Positions 30,590 to 43,300 of a stretch of DNA of 64,000 bases are shown in pieces (positions within the stretch are counted from its first letter, which is position 1; each line of letters begins with the position of its first letter). Both the position numbers and the translations under genes were made by a program. This DNA comes from Diadema setosum (Eukaryota; Echinodermata; Echinoidea; Diadematoida; Diadematidae): positions 25,562,658 through 25,626,657 of the forward strand of contig CM067079.1 of NCBI GenBank assembly GCA_033980235.1, given 5' to 3'. Below the pieces are notes generated by a model. That model worked only from the letters and a program-made list of their open reading frames with translations. It was not told the origin of the DNA and searched no databases.

Positions 30590-31279
30590 CTGAATGGATA
30601 TAAACAATTAGAGATGACTCCTGAATACTGAGTGACAAGGTTTTCACCTCAAGTGTTTATGATTAGAAGTAAAGAATATGTAAAGCAAACACTTAAAGGC
30701 CCGTTGAGTACAAAGACAAATAGACTCATATCTAATAACTTGATCTTAATTCTAACAGTTTACCTGAATGCAAGTGATACACTGCCGTTCGGCGTGGCAG
30801 AACAATAGCAGACAGTGAATAATACAGTGCAACTGTCTACAGAATTGCAGGCCTATAACTCATCCGTCATAATAAATCCCCCCATCAGCTGCTTCCCTTC
30901 CCCCCCCCCCCCCCCACCAGCAAACTTTCCAGGAAATATCACTGACTCATCAGCGCAGGTATTACAGTCTACATTCGACAGCCTGCATTCGACAGCCTAC
31001 GACTTCCACGAGAATCTTATTTGCAGATGGTCAGCCACGAATATGGGGCTGCCTACGAAAAACTCTGTTGAAGACCTAGCAGTGAGGACCTGAAATGTGC
31101 AGTAAATATCTTTGTTTCCGGTATCTTCGAGTCACCAAAGCGTAGGAAGAACACTGCGCTAACCCTTCAAGCGTACATCAGATTATAACTTATGACTCTA
31201 ATTACTTGATGCCTAAAATGCAGATTTTCAGTGTTTCACCGATGAAGTTAATTTGAACTTGTCTCAATAATTAGCCCAA

Positions 31280-31395
31280 GGGCCTGTTTTATGAAGAGTT
31301 AAAATTGATTATAAAGTTAATTTCTACCATAAGACCATGGTGGCCTGCATGTTAAGAAAATTTAAAATCGACTATATCTTTTGATGAAACAGGGA
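31280..31395. mobile_element. Small foldback element, TGTTTYATGAA ends
   Basis: GGGCCTGTTTTATGAAGAGT at the left is answered by GATGAAACAGGGAC at the right. Inner blocks TTAAAATTGATTATA and AAAATCGACTATAT also pair. The ends resemble those at 21776 and 22035 (TTTCATSAA), suggesting a shared origin. Confidence 0.6.
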
Positions 31396-33906
31396 CAAGA
31401 GCTCACAGGAACAACATGCTGTGAGTTAGTTCTAAGGAGATTTTAAAAAAGTATCAAAGGCAATGGCTTGAAATTTGAACCTACTTTCAGAGTAGAACCT
31501 TCTTTCAGGGTAGTTCCCCTTTAAACATCAGCCAGTGCGGGCGGGGTCAGATCAAGATGAGAGTATACTCTGGCCTCTACACCTGACTTCAAAGGTTATT
31601 AAACGGACATCAAGCACCACACATGTAAACAGTTGATATCTATCTGTTCGAGTTCACTGCCTCGGCCGTTTGCCTCCTGCGTGACCCCAAACTTTGCGGC
31701 TACACACCGGTTGTCACCAGACTCCCCGCACTTGGCTCCTCAGTCCGCAACTTTCGTTTTCCACCATCACGCCACAATGCCATCCGTGCTCACACCTCAC
31801 CTTTGAAACCCTCTTAAACCCTTTCTGTGCTATGGACTTTGTACAGTGTGTACAATGCAATGAGGTTTTCTCTGCCAATCAGCACTCAATGCATGCAAAG
31901 GGTTCAACAAAGTACAACATTTGCTGCAAATGATACTCAAAGTTTGCGACTATGTACAATGTAACTCATTTCGTGTACAAAGTAATTAAATCCTACAATG
32001 GAAGTGTAGGCCTATCCCACGCATCTGCTCAGAAATCAATAGCCATTACTCCTTTCTCTGAGACATGCTTACAACATCCAACACCAGAGTAGAAAAGTGG
32101 CACTGGTTTCAAATCACTGGTATCACTAACCACAGAAAAAGAAATATTCAGTGAACATCATCTTTGGTTGTATCCAACTACACTACAGTCCAGCAGAAAA
32201 GGATAGTGACCTCTGAATGAACTTTTTCCACAGACAGCAAGTTCGATGGCCCCTCCCAGTTATACAATTGAGCAAAAGTGGTCTACTTTTCATACAATGT
32301 ATATAATTTCTTGGCACTGTTTGTGTTTGTACTCTGTAAACTGATCAACAGATTGTGGTATAATGCTAGATGACAAAAAACAACAAAAACAACAGCAACA
32401 ACACCAAATCTCTTGGTGTCTACATTTTCCCCAGTTTGTTAAGATAAAAAATGATAATTCATATGGAATTGTAGGAAAACAGGCTGGACATCATGAAAAT
32501 TACTTTTTCCACTTGTACAATCAAGCAAGAAGTAGTTTTTCTCTGCTGTTGATGTCTCACTTCACTCTATCTTATTTATTTCCACTTTCATAATTGGTTT
32601 ACAAGGTTTGCATTAAAACAAACAAGAATATGTGGTATTAGATATGTAGTGGCAGAATCATGAGAAGCACAAATACAGGCTTATTGAAAGTGATCTCTAG
32701 ACAAATACTGGAGAGAGGTTGCAAGATGTGAAATAGGTATACATGAAAACATAAAATATGGTTTGATATGAAAAGATCGGCAGACTCAAACTGCATTGTA
32801 GCTGATCACCAGACTTGCATTAATCTTTTGTTCTTCAATGCTCATGAAAGATAAGAGCAATGTATGAAAACCTCTGCAGTGTTCCTCTGTTCTTGAAGTA
32901 TTTAGAAATGTGAGGTTGACTGAGGTCACCAAGGTAGTACAAAAACACCATTCTTCAATAAAAACACTTGATGCATCACAACAATATTAGTCCGGTGATG
33001 CTCTGATGTTGAGAATGCAAACAGCGAATGTACTATGCAGGAGTGCTTGAACACATGGACATGACTTTAAGATTGACATTGGATCTTTGAATTGTAATTT
33101 GTCAGAATCCACCACACATCCACAAATAACCGTCACATTTGAAAACACTACAATGTATTTTCCATTCTGGTTATTTCCCGGGTATGTAATTCTATTTTCT
33201 CTGGCATGCTCTTCTTTTTGGATAATTAGGAGTCATTTCCCTTGATTAGAAGGGAACTTAAAGAGAAAATATCTGAGTTTTAATTTGTGTGAAAGCCACA
33301 GAAGCAACACTCAATGTTAGCTCACAGCACTACATGTTTACAATCTAAGTGGATTCAAACAAATACAGTAAAATCAACAGAATGCATCAATACATGTTTT
33401 ATTGACAGTGTAAAAGCTCTAGAATATTAAAGTTTCACTTGTTTAAAAAAAAAAAAAATAATGGTAGCACATAGGCTCATATATCTGTAAATTGAATGAG
33501 CTGATAATATTATCACTTCGTAATCCTCAGACAGACCTGCACACAAACTTTTATCAAATTCCTTTTCTTTTTTAATTAAATACATGTAAGTTCACTATTT
33601 ACATTGAGAGCATGATTTGATAGTACTATGTCATAGGAAAAGCAGTGAATGAGTTTTGGGAAGAGGTTTCTGATAACAAACCAAAAACATAATTTGATAA
33701 TTCTATGGACAAAGTAAACAGGAGAATAGTGAGGCAATTACCTCATCACCACATGTCGTTTGTATAAATAGTTGTGACTGGTATTACCATCATGTGAAAA
33801 CATGTGAGACTTTGAAATTCCATCACTTTCTCAGGTTACACTTGATTTTAATGACACCTTCAGACTTCTCTTGTTCTGCTAAACACAGAGTGGATTTTCA
33901 CTTCAA

Positions 33907-34489
33907 AGGGATGGTTGATATTGGTTGAGGTGAGAATTCAGCTTTTGACTTTTTTACTGAGATGTATCCAAAGACTAAGTAAAACAAGGCGATCCTTAAT
34001 AAATGGTGGAAGGTAGGTCCCATCTTTTATTATGATTGCTTTGTTCTGGATATCTCGGCCATTTCCACTTCAAAGGGATGGTGTAATATTGGTTGAGGTA
34101 AGAATTCAGCTTTTGACTTTTTGCAAGATACTTAGAAACCACTTCAAGAAATGTTGAAAAGCATACAATTCTATTATTAACAGGAATTCAAACTAAATTT
34201 GATATAAACCGGTTTAGGAATTGCTGAGACATATCCAAAAACATAGCAAAACAAGGCAATCATAATAAAAGGTGGAAGGTAGGTCCCACCTTTTATTAGG
34301 ATTGCTTTGTTTTGCTTTGGATATCTCAGCCATTTCAAAACCAATTTTCATCAAATAAACCTTGAATTCCTATTAGAATTATATGCTCTTTCTATTTCAC
34401 ATGCGGTTTGTCATTATCTAAAAAAACATCATCATAAAAAGAACATTGGAAACCTCCAGCCACATCTCAACCGAAACTGTACCATCCCT
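33907..34489. mobile_element. Family A MITE with partial tandem duplication
   Basis: A full-length copy (34074-34489, right TTAA at 34490-34493) is preceded by a shortened, internally deleted copy (33907-34065). Both start CACTTCAAAGGGATGGT, so the duplication included the flank. Ends and core match the other family A copies. Confidence 0.75.
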
Positions 34490-34979
34490 TTAAACGTAAA
34501 ATCATATTCCAATATGTTTGCACAGATTGTTAGTCTAATCTGCACGCATTTCCTTCCTTCCCACTTGTTGATTTTGTTTTGTTTTGTTCTTTGTCTGCTT
34601 TGATCTCATCATGGCACATAGATCGTACAGGAACTAACACTTTCTAAATGATGCTGCCAGTCGCAGTTGGGTTCGGGGACACTGTAACATTACCTGCCGG
34701 ATAAACACACGTCCGATCACACAACCACAAAGGGCCCCGTCGAGTTTCCTGCTCTGGCCGGTACTTCTCACACACCAGTGCTGGGGAAACGGGTTTGTTG
34801 GAGGGGGGTGTGGCACATTGTACAGAACACATTATAACCATCAAGGCATTATGAATCTCCATATACACCACACTTCTGTTTTCATGGTAATTTACACCCT
34901 TTCACTCAGGCCATTAATTATGAAAGCAATTGCACAGCTGAGTATGACACTTGGTGTGACATGCTCTTGCAAACAAGTA

Positions 34980-35444
34980 CTGTATACGCCGAATATTTCG
35001 CGAGGTTAAGGAACTAGAATTCCCTGTCGTCAGAAATTGTTTCAGCGCCATCTGTGGGATCATTTCGAAACCGTCTAACGGTTGATCACAGTGGCTAGTT
35101 TTTTCGTCAAATTTTCTATGTGCTTGTAAATATCTGTAAATAAATTGTATTATAATGTAAATAGCACCAGTCTGCAAGAATCTTCAGTCTATTGAAGGAG
35201 GCAGACTTAATCAGAAGAAGAAGAAGAAGGTTTTTATTTTCGCGAATCTCGCGAGTCAGGTGCTTTTCGCGAAATTACAGACACGCGAAAATATTGACTC
35301 TGATCCCGATGTGAATGTGACGTACGCATGTACACTTCTCCATTCAGTACAGGGCTCCACGATCGCGAATTTAACCACTCGCGAAATCGTCGGGAATTCC
35401 CGATTCACGAAAATTTAGACTCGCGAAATATATGCCGTATACAG
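34980..35444. mobile_element. Family D MITE split by a retroposon-like insert
   Basis: It is bounded by TA at 34978-34979 and 35445-35446, with termini CTGTATACGCCGAATATTTC and the complement of CTGTATACGGCATATATTTC. Without the 220-bp insert at 35008-35227 (plus a 5-bp duplication) it is 240 bp, close to the 242 bp of the copy at 3492. The interior is rich in TTCGCGAA and CGCGAAAA. A diverged, inverted relative follows directly (about 35446-35680). Confidence 0.8.
35008..35227 (+). mobile_element. SINE- or LINE-tail-like insertion with AAG tail
   Basis: It starts AAGGAACTAGAATTCCCTGT, ends in a run of AAG triplets after GGCAGACTTAATC, and is flanked by AGGTT at 35003-35007 and 35228-35232. 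A simple 3' repeat tail plus a short duplication is the signature of target-primed retroposition. I do not recognise the body, and it lacks clear pol III boxes. Confidence 0.6.
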
Positions 35445-36054
35445 TACTGTATGCCAATTAGTGAGTCTAATTTTTCATGGATTTGTACATAATAATTTTG
35501 TGAGTGATTGAATTCACGATAGTTGAGTACAGTAATGCAAGGAGAAATGAACGCTTGCATGTCATAATTCATGTTGAGATCAGAGTTGATATTTTCACCC
35601 ATTGTTAAATTCATGAATATTCCCGACTTGGAAAATTCACTATAAAAACCCTGCGAACTATATCACATTTACAGTACATGTACCGTATGGGGAGATCAAA
35701 GTTCACAATAACTTTCAATAGAATCAGAGGTGTTTCTATGCTGTGAGTCAATATTGAGAGAAAAGACACGTGTATTCATGCTGGGGGGGACTACGGAAAG
35801 ATCTTTTGAGTGATTCTTGGAAGTGGAGAAGAATTTCAATGTGTCTATTCCATTAACGTGGCATATTTTGCCGTGTGTGAAATTATTGTCAAATTTTGCA
35901 AGTTGAACTGAAGTTGAACCATCCCTATATTATGTAAGGTATTCATATACAAAAATATTCTCGACCCCTGTGTTTAAACAAGTGCAGAAGATTATCTGCA
36001 CCAAAGTTTCTAGTGAAGGAGGAAAACATACAACCAAGAAAAAGACACCACAAT

Positions 36055-36330
36055 GTGTCCATGGTACAAGCATCCATGGTACAAAGCAGTGCTTTCATAT
36101 GGTACAGTGTACAAGTCATTGTTTCCATGGTACGAAGCAATGCTTCCATGGTGCAAGTCATTGGTCCCACGGTACAGAGCAGTGCTTCCATGGTACAAAG
36201 CAGTGCTTTCATGGTACAAGTCATTGTTTCCATGGTACGAAGCAATGCTTCCATGGTACAAGTCATTGGTTCCATGGTACAGAGCAGTGCTTCCATGGTA
36301 CAAAGCAGTGCTTTCATGGTACAATGCAAA
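36055..36330. repeat. 21-bp minisatellite with 105-bp higher-order unit
   Basis: About thirteen units of the type CCATGGTACAAAGCAGTGCTT are arranged in a higher-order pattern of five units (AAAGCAGTG, AAGTCATTG, GAAGCAATG, AAGTCATTG, AGAGCAGTG) that occurs about twice. Because 21 is divisible by three and units lack stops, several frames on both strands stay open (36013-36465, 35970-36347, 35943-36329), giving heptapeptide repeats such as CFHGTKQ. Nothing suggests translation. Confidence 0.9.
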
Positions 36331-37829
36331 GTATGGCAACAAAATGAGGCACAAAGTGCTCACAAGCTCTGCTTACAAAGGACTACTGTACACGTATCTA
36401 GAGTGATCCATTGCCCAGCTATTTATTCTGTACGTTCACCTTGGCAACTAGAAGAATACATCTAGACAGCCAATAATTATGCAATGCGGTCACATGTATA
36501 GACTGCCAGATCTTCCGTGTGATTCCACGTTGGAGAATCTCTCTTTCCACATTAGCATTATCCATGTTACTCACGATGATCGCCATGGCGATGTCATCAC
36601 GGCCGGATGGCTAGGTGGGATCCCCTTCTGCGGTGGAGCTGTCCTTGGGGGTGCTAACGAAGAGAGACGGCTGATTACCCACTCTTCTAAATTAGGAGCA
36701 TCTGATTACCTCTATGGGATCAGTCTACAACTTGCCTGTCCTCTCCACGTTCCCTCACCCCCCCCCACCTCGCCTCACCTGTCACCTCCAAGTTGACAGA
36801 AATCGGAGCCTCCTTCAGAAGACTGCGTCTTCCTCGCCAGTCACCTCCGATCTTTCGAACTTTCCCCCAGCCGACCCTCGATCTCACAGGCTAGCATGTA
36901 CGTAAAACGTACTGGGCATATCACCGCCTTTCTCCACGTAACATGGTAATTGGGGTGGGTCCAAAGAATATTCTGAAAATCTCACCTGGAAATCGTAAAA
37001 CCAGAAGCATTCCCATCATGTAACTTCCACGAGTTGGAGCTGACGGCCTGTTTTGTGACATGAAACATTCGCGAATCGCCACTGGTATTCACTGCATCAT
37101 GTAGACAAAATTAATACTTTCGCATACTTTTGCAAGTCCTGGCTCTTTGCGAAATTCGCAAACGTTTCATGCATGCAGAAATTTCTGTTTTTTTCAGTTA
37201 TTCTCTCTCTCTCTCTCTCTGCCCTTCAATCTCTACTGTCTGTCTCTTTGTCTGTATAGGCCTAAATATATCTGTCAAAATATACCTACATCTCTTTTTA
37301 TAGAGACTATTTTTCCCCATGTATTATAGTTTATACTGCAGCTTAACAGTATTACGTACAAAGCTCTATATATCGTATCATTTCAATTACAATCAACCTC
37401 AGTTAAATAACCTGCCCCCTCCCCCCCCCCTTAATGTCTATTTACAGGTATGCTGCATTTATCTCCCCCTTCCCCTAACGCTTATTATCCACAGGTACAT
37501 GCATGTATGTTCCATCTGTAAGCCTCTTCGCATCCCGTTAGTCGGTTAGTCCGTCAACTTGTTTGCGTGGATGTGTTCCAGACCCCGTCGTGGCCATCGT
37601 TTGGGAGAGAATCTGAATGATTGATGAGGGTTTTATCACAGCTGATTACTCATGAGCATGGGGAGAGAGGGGGAGAAAGAGAGCCCCTATATGACTGGAA
37701 GTGGGAGGGGGGGGGGGGAATTGAGGGGGGTGTCAGGGGAAGAGACAGGCAGGATAGATGATGAACCCCCCTGCCCTGGTGATGGATACAGGAGCTTTCT
37801 GGGGGTGATCACAGAGCCTTGCATATATA

Positions 37830-38253
37830 CCCCTTTCAGTAACTCATGCATTTTTGGCCAGCTCCTGGCCCGAGCTGAATAAGCCCGCGCCAAGCAGTAA
37901 AAATTGCGTTCAGTAATTATAGCAGAGCCGTGCTACTTTTACAATGACCCATTCATGAACTTGGCCATGTAAGGGATAACTACCATGGTAACAGAGCACG
38001 TGCTTCGACCAGGTAATTGTGACCTTTGACCATGCAAGGAATTTTGGCCCGAGCATGGCGCTGCCATCGTTCATAAACTCTTTAATCAGCGCCAGGCCCA
38101 AGCCTGGCCTGCTCCTGGTGCTACAAGTAGCTTACAGCAGGGCCAAAATAGCCCGAGCCTGGCAAGGGCGACTTTGGCCCGACCCATTCATAAACTCAAA
38201 ATTTTACGACTTAGCTCGGGCCTGGCCTGAGCTAAGAGGGTTACTGAACGGGG
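37830..38253. mobile_element. Family E TA-flanked MITE, 424 bp
   Basis: It is bounded by TA at 37828-37829 and 38254-38255. The ends CCCCTTTCAGTAAC and the complement of CCCCGTTCAGTAAC pair. The interior alternates GGCCCGAGC, CTGGCC and GCCAGGCC motifs, plus ACCCATTCATGAAC repeated near both ends. A second copy lies at 60217-60646. Confidence 0.8.
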
Positions 38254-39739
38254 TATTAGACCAGGTCCCTAATCCCCTAATGCCTGAGATAGTACAGGGA
38301 TGTTCAAACATACAATTTGTAGGCTAAAGGGGAAATCTTTGGTTTTCTCACTTTGGTCCAAATTCAAGTTCTTTTGGTGAGACCTTTCACTAGGTTTGAA
38401 TGCAAGTTCCAAAAGTGAAGCACAGACTGCGGTCCAAACCATACTTTTATGGTACATAAAGCACGAGTTCGTAATGTAAGAATATTTTTCCTGTCACAGC
38501 AATATGACTGATCCATGGGGCACTTCATTCATGAACGGTTGAATCATAAGAGATTTGGAGAAAACTGTCGTGGACAGCGGAAGCAACTCTGGGATGATGA
38601 ATGAGGCACGCGATGGCGAGAGGTAGCCAGTGTTGTCCAGCTTGGAAAATATCGTCGCAATTCACGCAACAAGCAGAAACTGTCTTGCCCAACCAGCCAA
38701 AATATTCACCAACTTTTAGTGAAAGGTGGCAGCCGTCTTGTGGCGGTTTTAGCTTGAAAATGGTATCTATATGAGGCATTCCCAAATAATTTCTGTCTTC
38801 ATTTTTCCATATTTTTGCATCATCTTCCAATTTTCAGCACCAAACAAGGTCTATTTACCATGTATTAGCATGAGGAACTTGCTGGGTGTGTGGCATCTAT
38901 CCCACACAAAGTATTATTCTGGCCACATTTGGCCAACTTCTTTTCCACATTTCTGCAAAATGCTTTACAAATCAGGGCTACGAAACTACTTAATATGGAC
39001 AATACAGTGCTTTCGTCTTCATCATGCCACATTTTCTGATTTCCTTTTACTCTTTTATCAGAAGTTAGAAAATTTACACAAATTCATCAGTGCACTTTAA
39101 CATCAATAGTTGTCTCATATTCATTTTGCAATACAAGAGGAAAGCTAAGAAACAAATAAGTATGAGCTATGTTCTGTGGCACGTAAGGTACAAAGAGGAA
39201 TTACACTAAAGTATGTGCCCAATATTACTGTCTTCCACATTCATATGCACACAAATACACACACAGACACACACACATACTGCTGACACTAAGAACACAC
39301 ACACACATACACAAGAGAGCAGACTTATCGCATGCGAATGCAAATTTCTGCTAATCTCATTTCTACATTAATAGCATCTGCCTGGTTCTCGACCCCAAAA
39401 TACTAAATCCCATGCATAACAATGAGCACATACGTCACTGACAGAAATCATTGCCACTCATCAGTCTGCACCAATATATAAATGTTCTGGGTACAAAAAA
39501 GATAAAAGACAAGAAGTAAAATGAAATTTTTCACTGTGATCAAGTCACGCAATGCTTAACTGAACCACTGCTCTTGAAGACTGAATTATTAAAACATTTT
39601 ATAGTTTTTCTGAAATTCTTGTGAATTTTGTGCAGTATTTAGGTCTTGTAGGTTTTCTTGAAGCCATGTACATGCATTTGCATCATTACTTGGCATCTGT
39701 AATAGCAAATCCATATTAAAAGATAATCACTTGCGTAAT

Positions 39740-40178
39740 CTTACTACAGCCACTACAACTACCGCAACAACATTAACAGCTGTTTTTTATACCACTGTTC
39801 CTACAACCACCAAGCCTCCTGTTCTCTTCCTATTACTACTATAACTACTATTATTTCTACTACAGTCAGACCTTTTAAAATTTAATATTTCTACCTCTAC
39901 GAAATACCTCTACTACTATAACTACTCCTATTTCTACTATTGTATTACTTTTATATACCACCATCACTACTGCTGCTGCATATTGTACTTCAGCTACCAC
40001 TCATATTACTACCTAGTATATCTATGTCTCATACTATCACTACTGATTACCAATGCTTCTACTACTATTTCTACCATTTCCTACATCTACTAATTTTATT
40101 GTACACTGCTACTTTTACTAAACTACCATTGCTTCTACTTCTACTAGTACTACCATTACTACTACTACTACTACTACA

Positions 40179-40216
<38 letters not shown>

Positions 40217-40320
40217 ATTGTTTACCAATACTACTACTACTACATGTACAGTGTACTTCCACTACAACCACTTATAATAATAATGATACTACTATGCCAC
40301 ACTCATTACTATCATTATTC
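39740..40320. repeat. TAC/CTA trinucleotide microsatellite region
   Basis: Degenerate CTACTAYTA repeats flank a nearly pure ACT core at about 40157-40216. It produces spurious poly-Leu (plus) and poly-Ser (minus) frames. Confidence 0.9.
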
Positions 40321-43300
40321 CTTTAGATTTGAAATGAAGTCAATCCCTGTCCATAAGAAAGCAAGACAAAGCTTTGTGTGTCCTATCTTATCTTCATTCA
40401 CAGGCCGAATGATGCCATTCAAGCACATTTCCATGTTTTTGACAGCCCGTGTTGTTATTACACAACCCCATTTTCAACACTCATCCAACCTACACATGAA
40501 GCAGTCATCCATTAGGAGATAAAATTCACTATCATTCACCTCCTTCATAAAAAACTCAAACAAACAAACAAACTTGCATCAAATGAAACAAAAAACTGTG
40601 ACAACAGTGGAAGGGTGAGAAAGAAATGAGCGAGAACGACTTCGCTTGCTGGATAATAGCACGACAGCTGGTTCCCTCTGAAACCAGTGATAACTCCATA
40701 CACATCAGCAGTTAATACCGTGCAGAATCTACCACTGTTTTGACCGATTCTCTTTCTTTAGTTCCCCTTTTTACAATTTTTTTTTCCCCTTTGCAAATGG
40801 ATTGTAACAACACTGCCTCTGGCGTGTGGACAGCAGTAGATCCCCTTTCTCTTTGTGGGATGGCATACTTAGTACATGGTCCACGGCACACTCAATATGA
40901 TAGGAGAGGATTTCTTTGTGTCCTCCCTGCCTAGCCTCGGTCCAAGACACAGGAATCTTCTCACTATCAGCTTTTAGGCCACGCAAAATCTACTGGTATT
41001 CAATGGTTGATGATCCAGTGAAACGAAAGACATCCCTCTAAAAAAAAACTGGAATCGGTTGATCCAGCTTTGCAGTTATTCTGACTGTGAAGCTTCCCTT
41101 GGACCTTGCACCAAAAAGGCAAAAATACTACCAACACGAGTATGGGCATGTGGGGCAACACATCAATGGTGACCTTGTCTTGTTGTAGTTCGTTATTATG
41201 TTTCATCCAATGATTATAAGTATGCATTAGAAGTTACTTTCCTGCAATTCAGCCATCAGGCAAGAACAAGAGGTTTTTCAAAGGCATTTCAAAGAACAAA
41301 GGAAGAAACTGCTGATATCATCACTGATATAAAAACAATGTCAGACATAACTGAGACATTGATAATAGAGGAATGTCAGCTAGACAAAACCACACAAAGC
41401 AGAAAAACCCCTCAATATCAGAAATCACATATTTGTGGTCAAATATGTGGAGTATATTTTGCTCCGCACCATGCCACACTTCACTCCAGTTTGCACTGGG
41501 GCTAGATATTGGGTCAGCTGTAAACAGTAGGCAGTGAAGGCACAATGGCCGTGTGCACGCCTCCCACAACACAGAAGGAGGAAAGGGAACATGTGTCAGG
41601 CCAGTTTCACAACACCCTCGTAATCACGGGATGTCTCTCTGCCCAAATTCCTTGTTGATGTGGTCTGTTTGGTGTGGCACACTGCGCCTCGCTGATTCGG
41701 TTTGTTGACTATGGCTAAGCGCTCTGTGGTGACCAAGGTGTCTGAATTTCTTTGTTCATTCCCCAAAAAATGCACAAATGTGGAATAGACATTTAGCAAA
41801 CAGCCAATTTATTCACCACCGCCTGTACAATTCTGCTTCCATTGACTGAAATGAACTCTTTTCATGTGGTGGTTAGTTACTGCTATGTCAGGTAAGGCAT
41901 TATGAAGTGATCTACAGTAAACCCTCGAGCACAGGTTTCTATGACAAGATGGGACATTTATGAAGAGCATAAAAGATACACCGTACTCATGCACATCAGT
42001 ACATACAATCTCGATGGATCAGTATTGAAGCTCATCCTGTTAGTTGGTTTCCATTCAGGGTCAGTTTTTAGTATCTATTGCCAATAAAATCTAGATGCTG
42101 CACACATTTCATTTACTTCTCAAAAGGGGGGATTTTTGCCTGCATCTTAATGTCATTGCCTTTGTTTACATGCTCTCATTACACACTGTGTCTTCACACT
42201 GCGTCTTCACACTGGAATACAGACACAGATCTGTACATATGGGACTAGAAAAACTTCATATGCAAAAGTGCATCATCTAGGTAGAACTTTTGTTGGTCTA
42301 AAAAGCAATCATCTTGCCTAAATCTCGCATGCACATCATATGATATACCAAGTCTGCTTTTGGACGGCTGTGAAAAGTTTTGAAACAGTAATACACATTC
42401 CAGTGGTTTCAAACAACTAAACTTGTGAGCAGACACACCTTTACAAAGAAAAACAAAACTCAAGTCCACCGCATGTTTTAAAACATTGTTTCCCAATAAA
42501 AAAAAAAAAAAATAGATAAATAAAATATAAATCACTCAGATTATGGCCATGATATTATCATAATGATGACAGTTCATCAATCATCCCACATAATATTTGT
42601 GTCTCCTTTGTCACTCTCAGGGGAGTCGAGATTAAGCTCCAACTTTTAACGACTGTAGCAGCCGGAAGTTCCTTCCACAAATGCAATCGATAACTCATCC
42701 TACACAAGAGAAAGAAAAACCCACGACTCTCAAACATTCATGCAGGACGGAAGGTGTCTCCTACTGGTGGTTTTGTTTTCCTATTTCTAGCCAGCTGACC
42801 TGAAATGAACCCTGTTTCTGTGTACAGCATGAAACACTGCACACACCCTGAGGGTGTTATCCCAGTCCTAGCTGTGTGCTGTGATATTCCATCCCCATCC
42901 CGTGGGGGTCATCGACCTCAACTGTAAACAAACAATGGCCAGGATGTTGGCCTTTCAGGGTATCCCGATACATCTAATCCATCAAACTGGTGCATCATTT
43001 GTTTGAGCCATAAAAGGGGTCTGGAGACCGGACTTGTTTCCCCATTCTCCTGGCATGATGAACTCAGTTTACATTGTGCAATGGAATTCTCCTGAAAGGA
43101 ACCAAACGCCCATTGTGGCAAATTGCACAGGCACTCATACAATGTAGCACTGATACATAATGAAGCACACCTTCGGTACCTTTTAGGTGTAATGCAACTT
43201 TGAATGTGGTTAAACACAAGCAAACACTACTGAATTAATCTTAAGCAGAAGAGCTGGAGGACTTAATTCTAGTTATGGGTTACTCATTCCTTTTGACAAT

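Noticed and set aside
35943..36465. Five overlapping open frames of 117-150 codons on both strands with heptapeptide repeats
   Set aside because: They are generated by the 21-bp minisatellite, whose unit contains no stop in several frames.
39940..40326. Leu-rich and Ser-rich frames on opposite strands
   Set aside because: They are translations of a CTA/ACT microsatellite.
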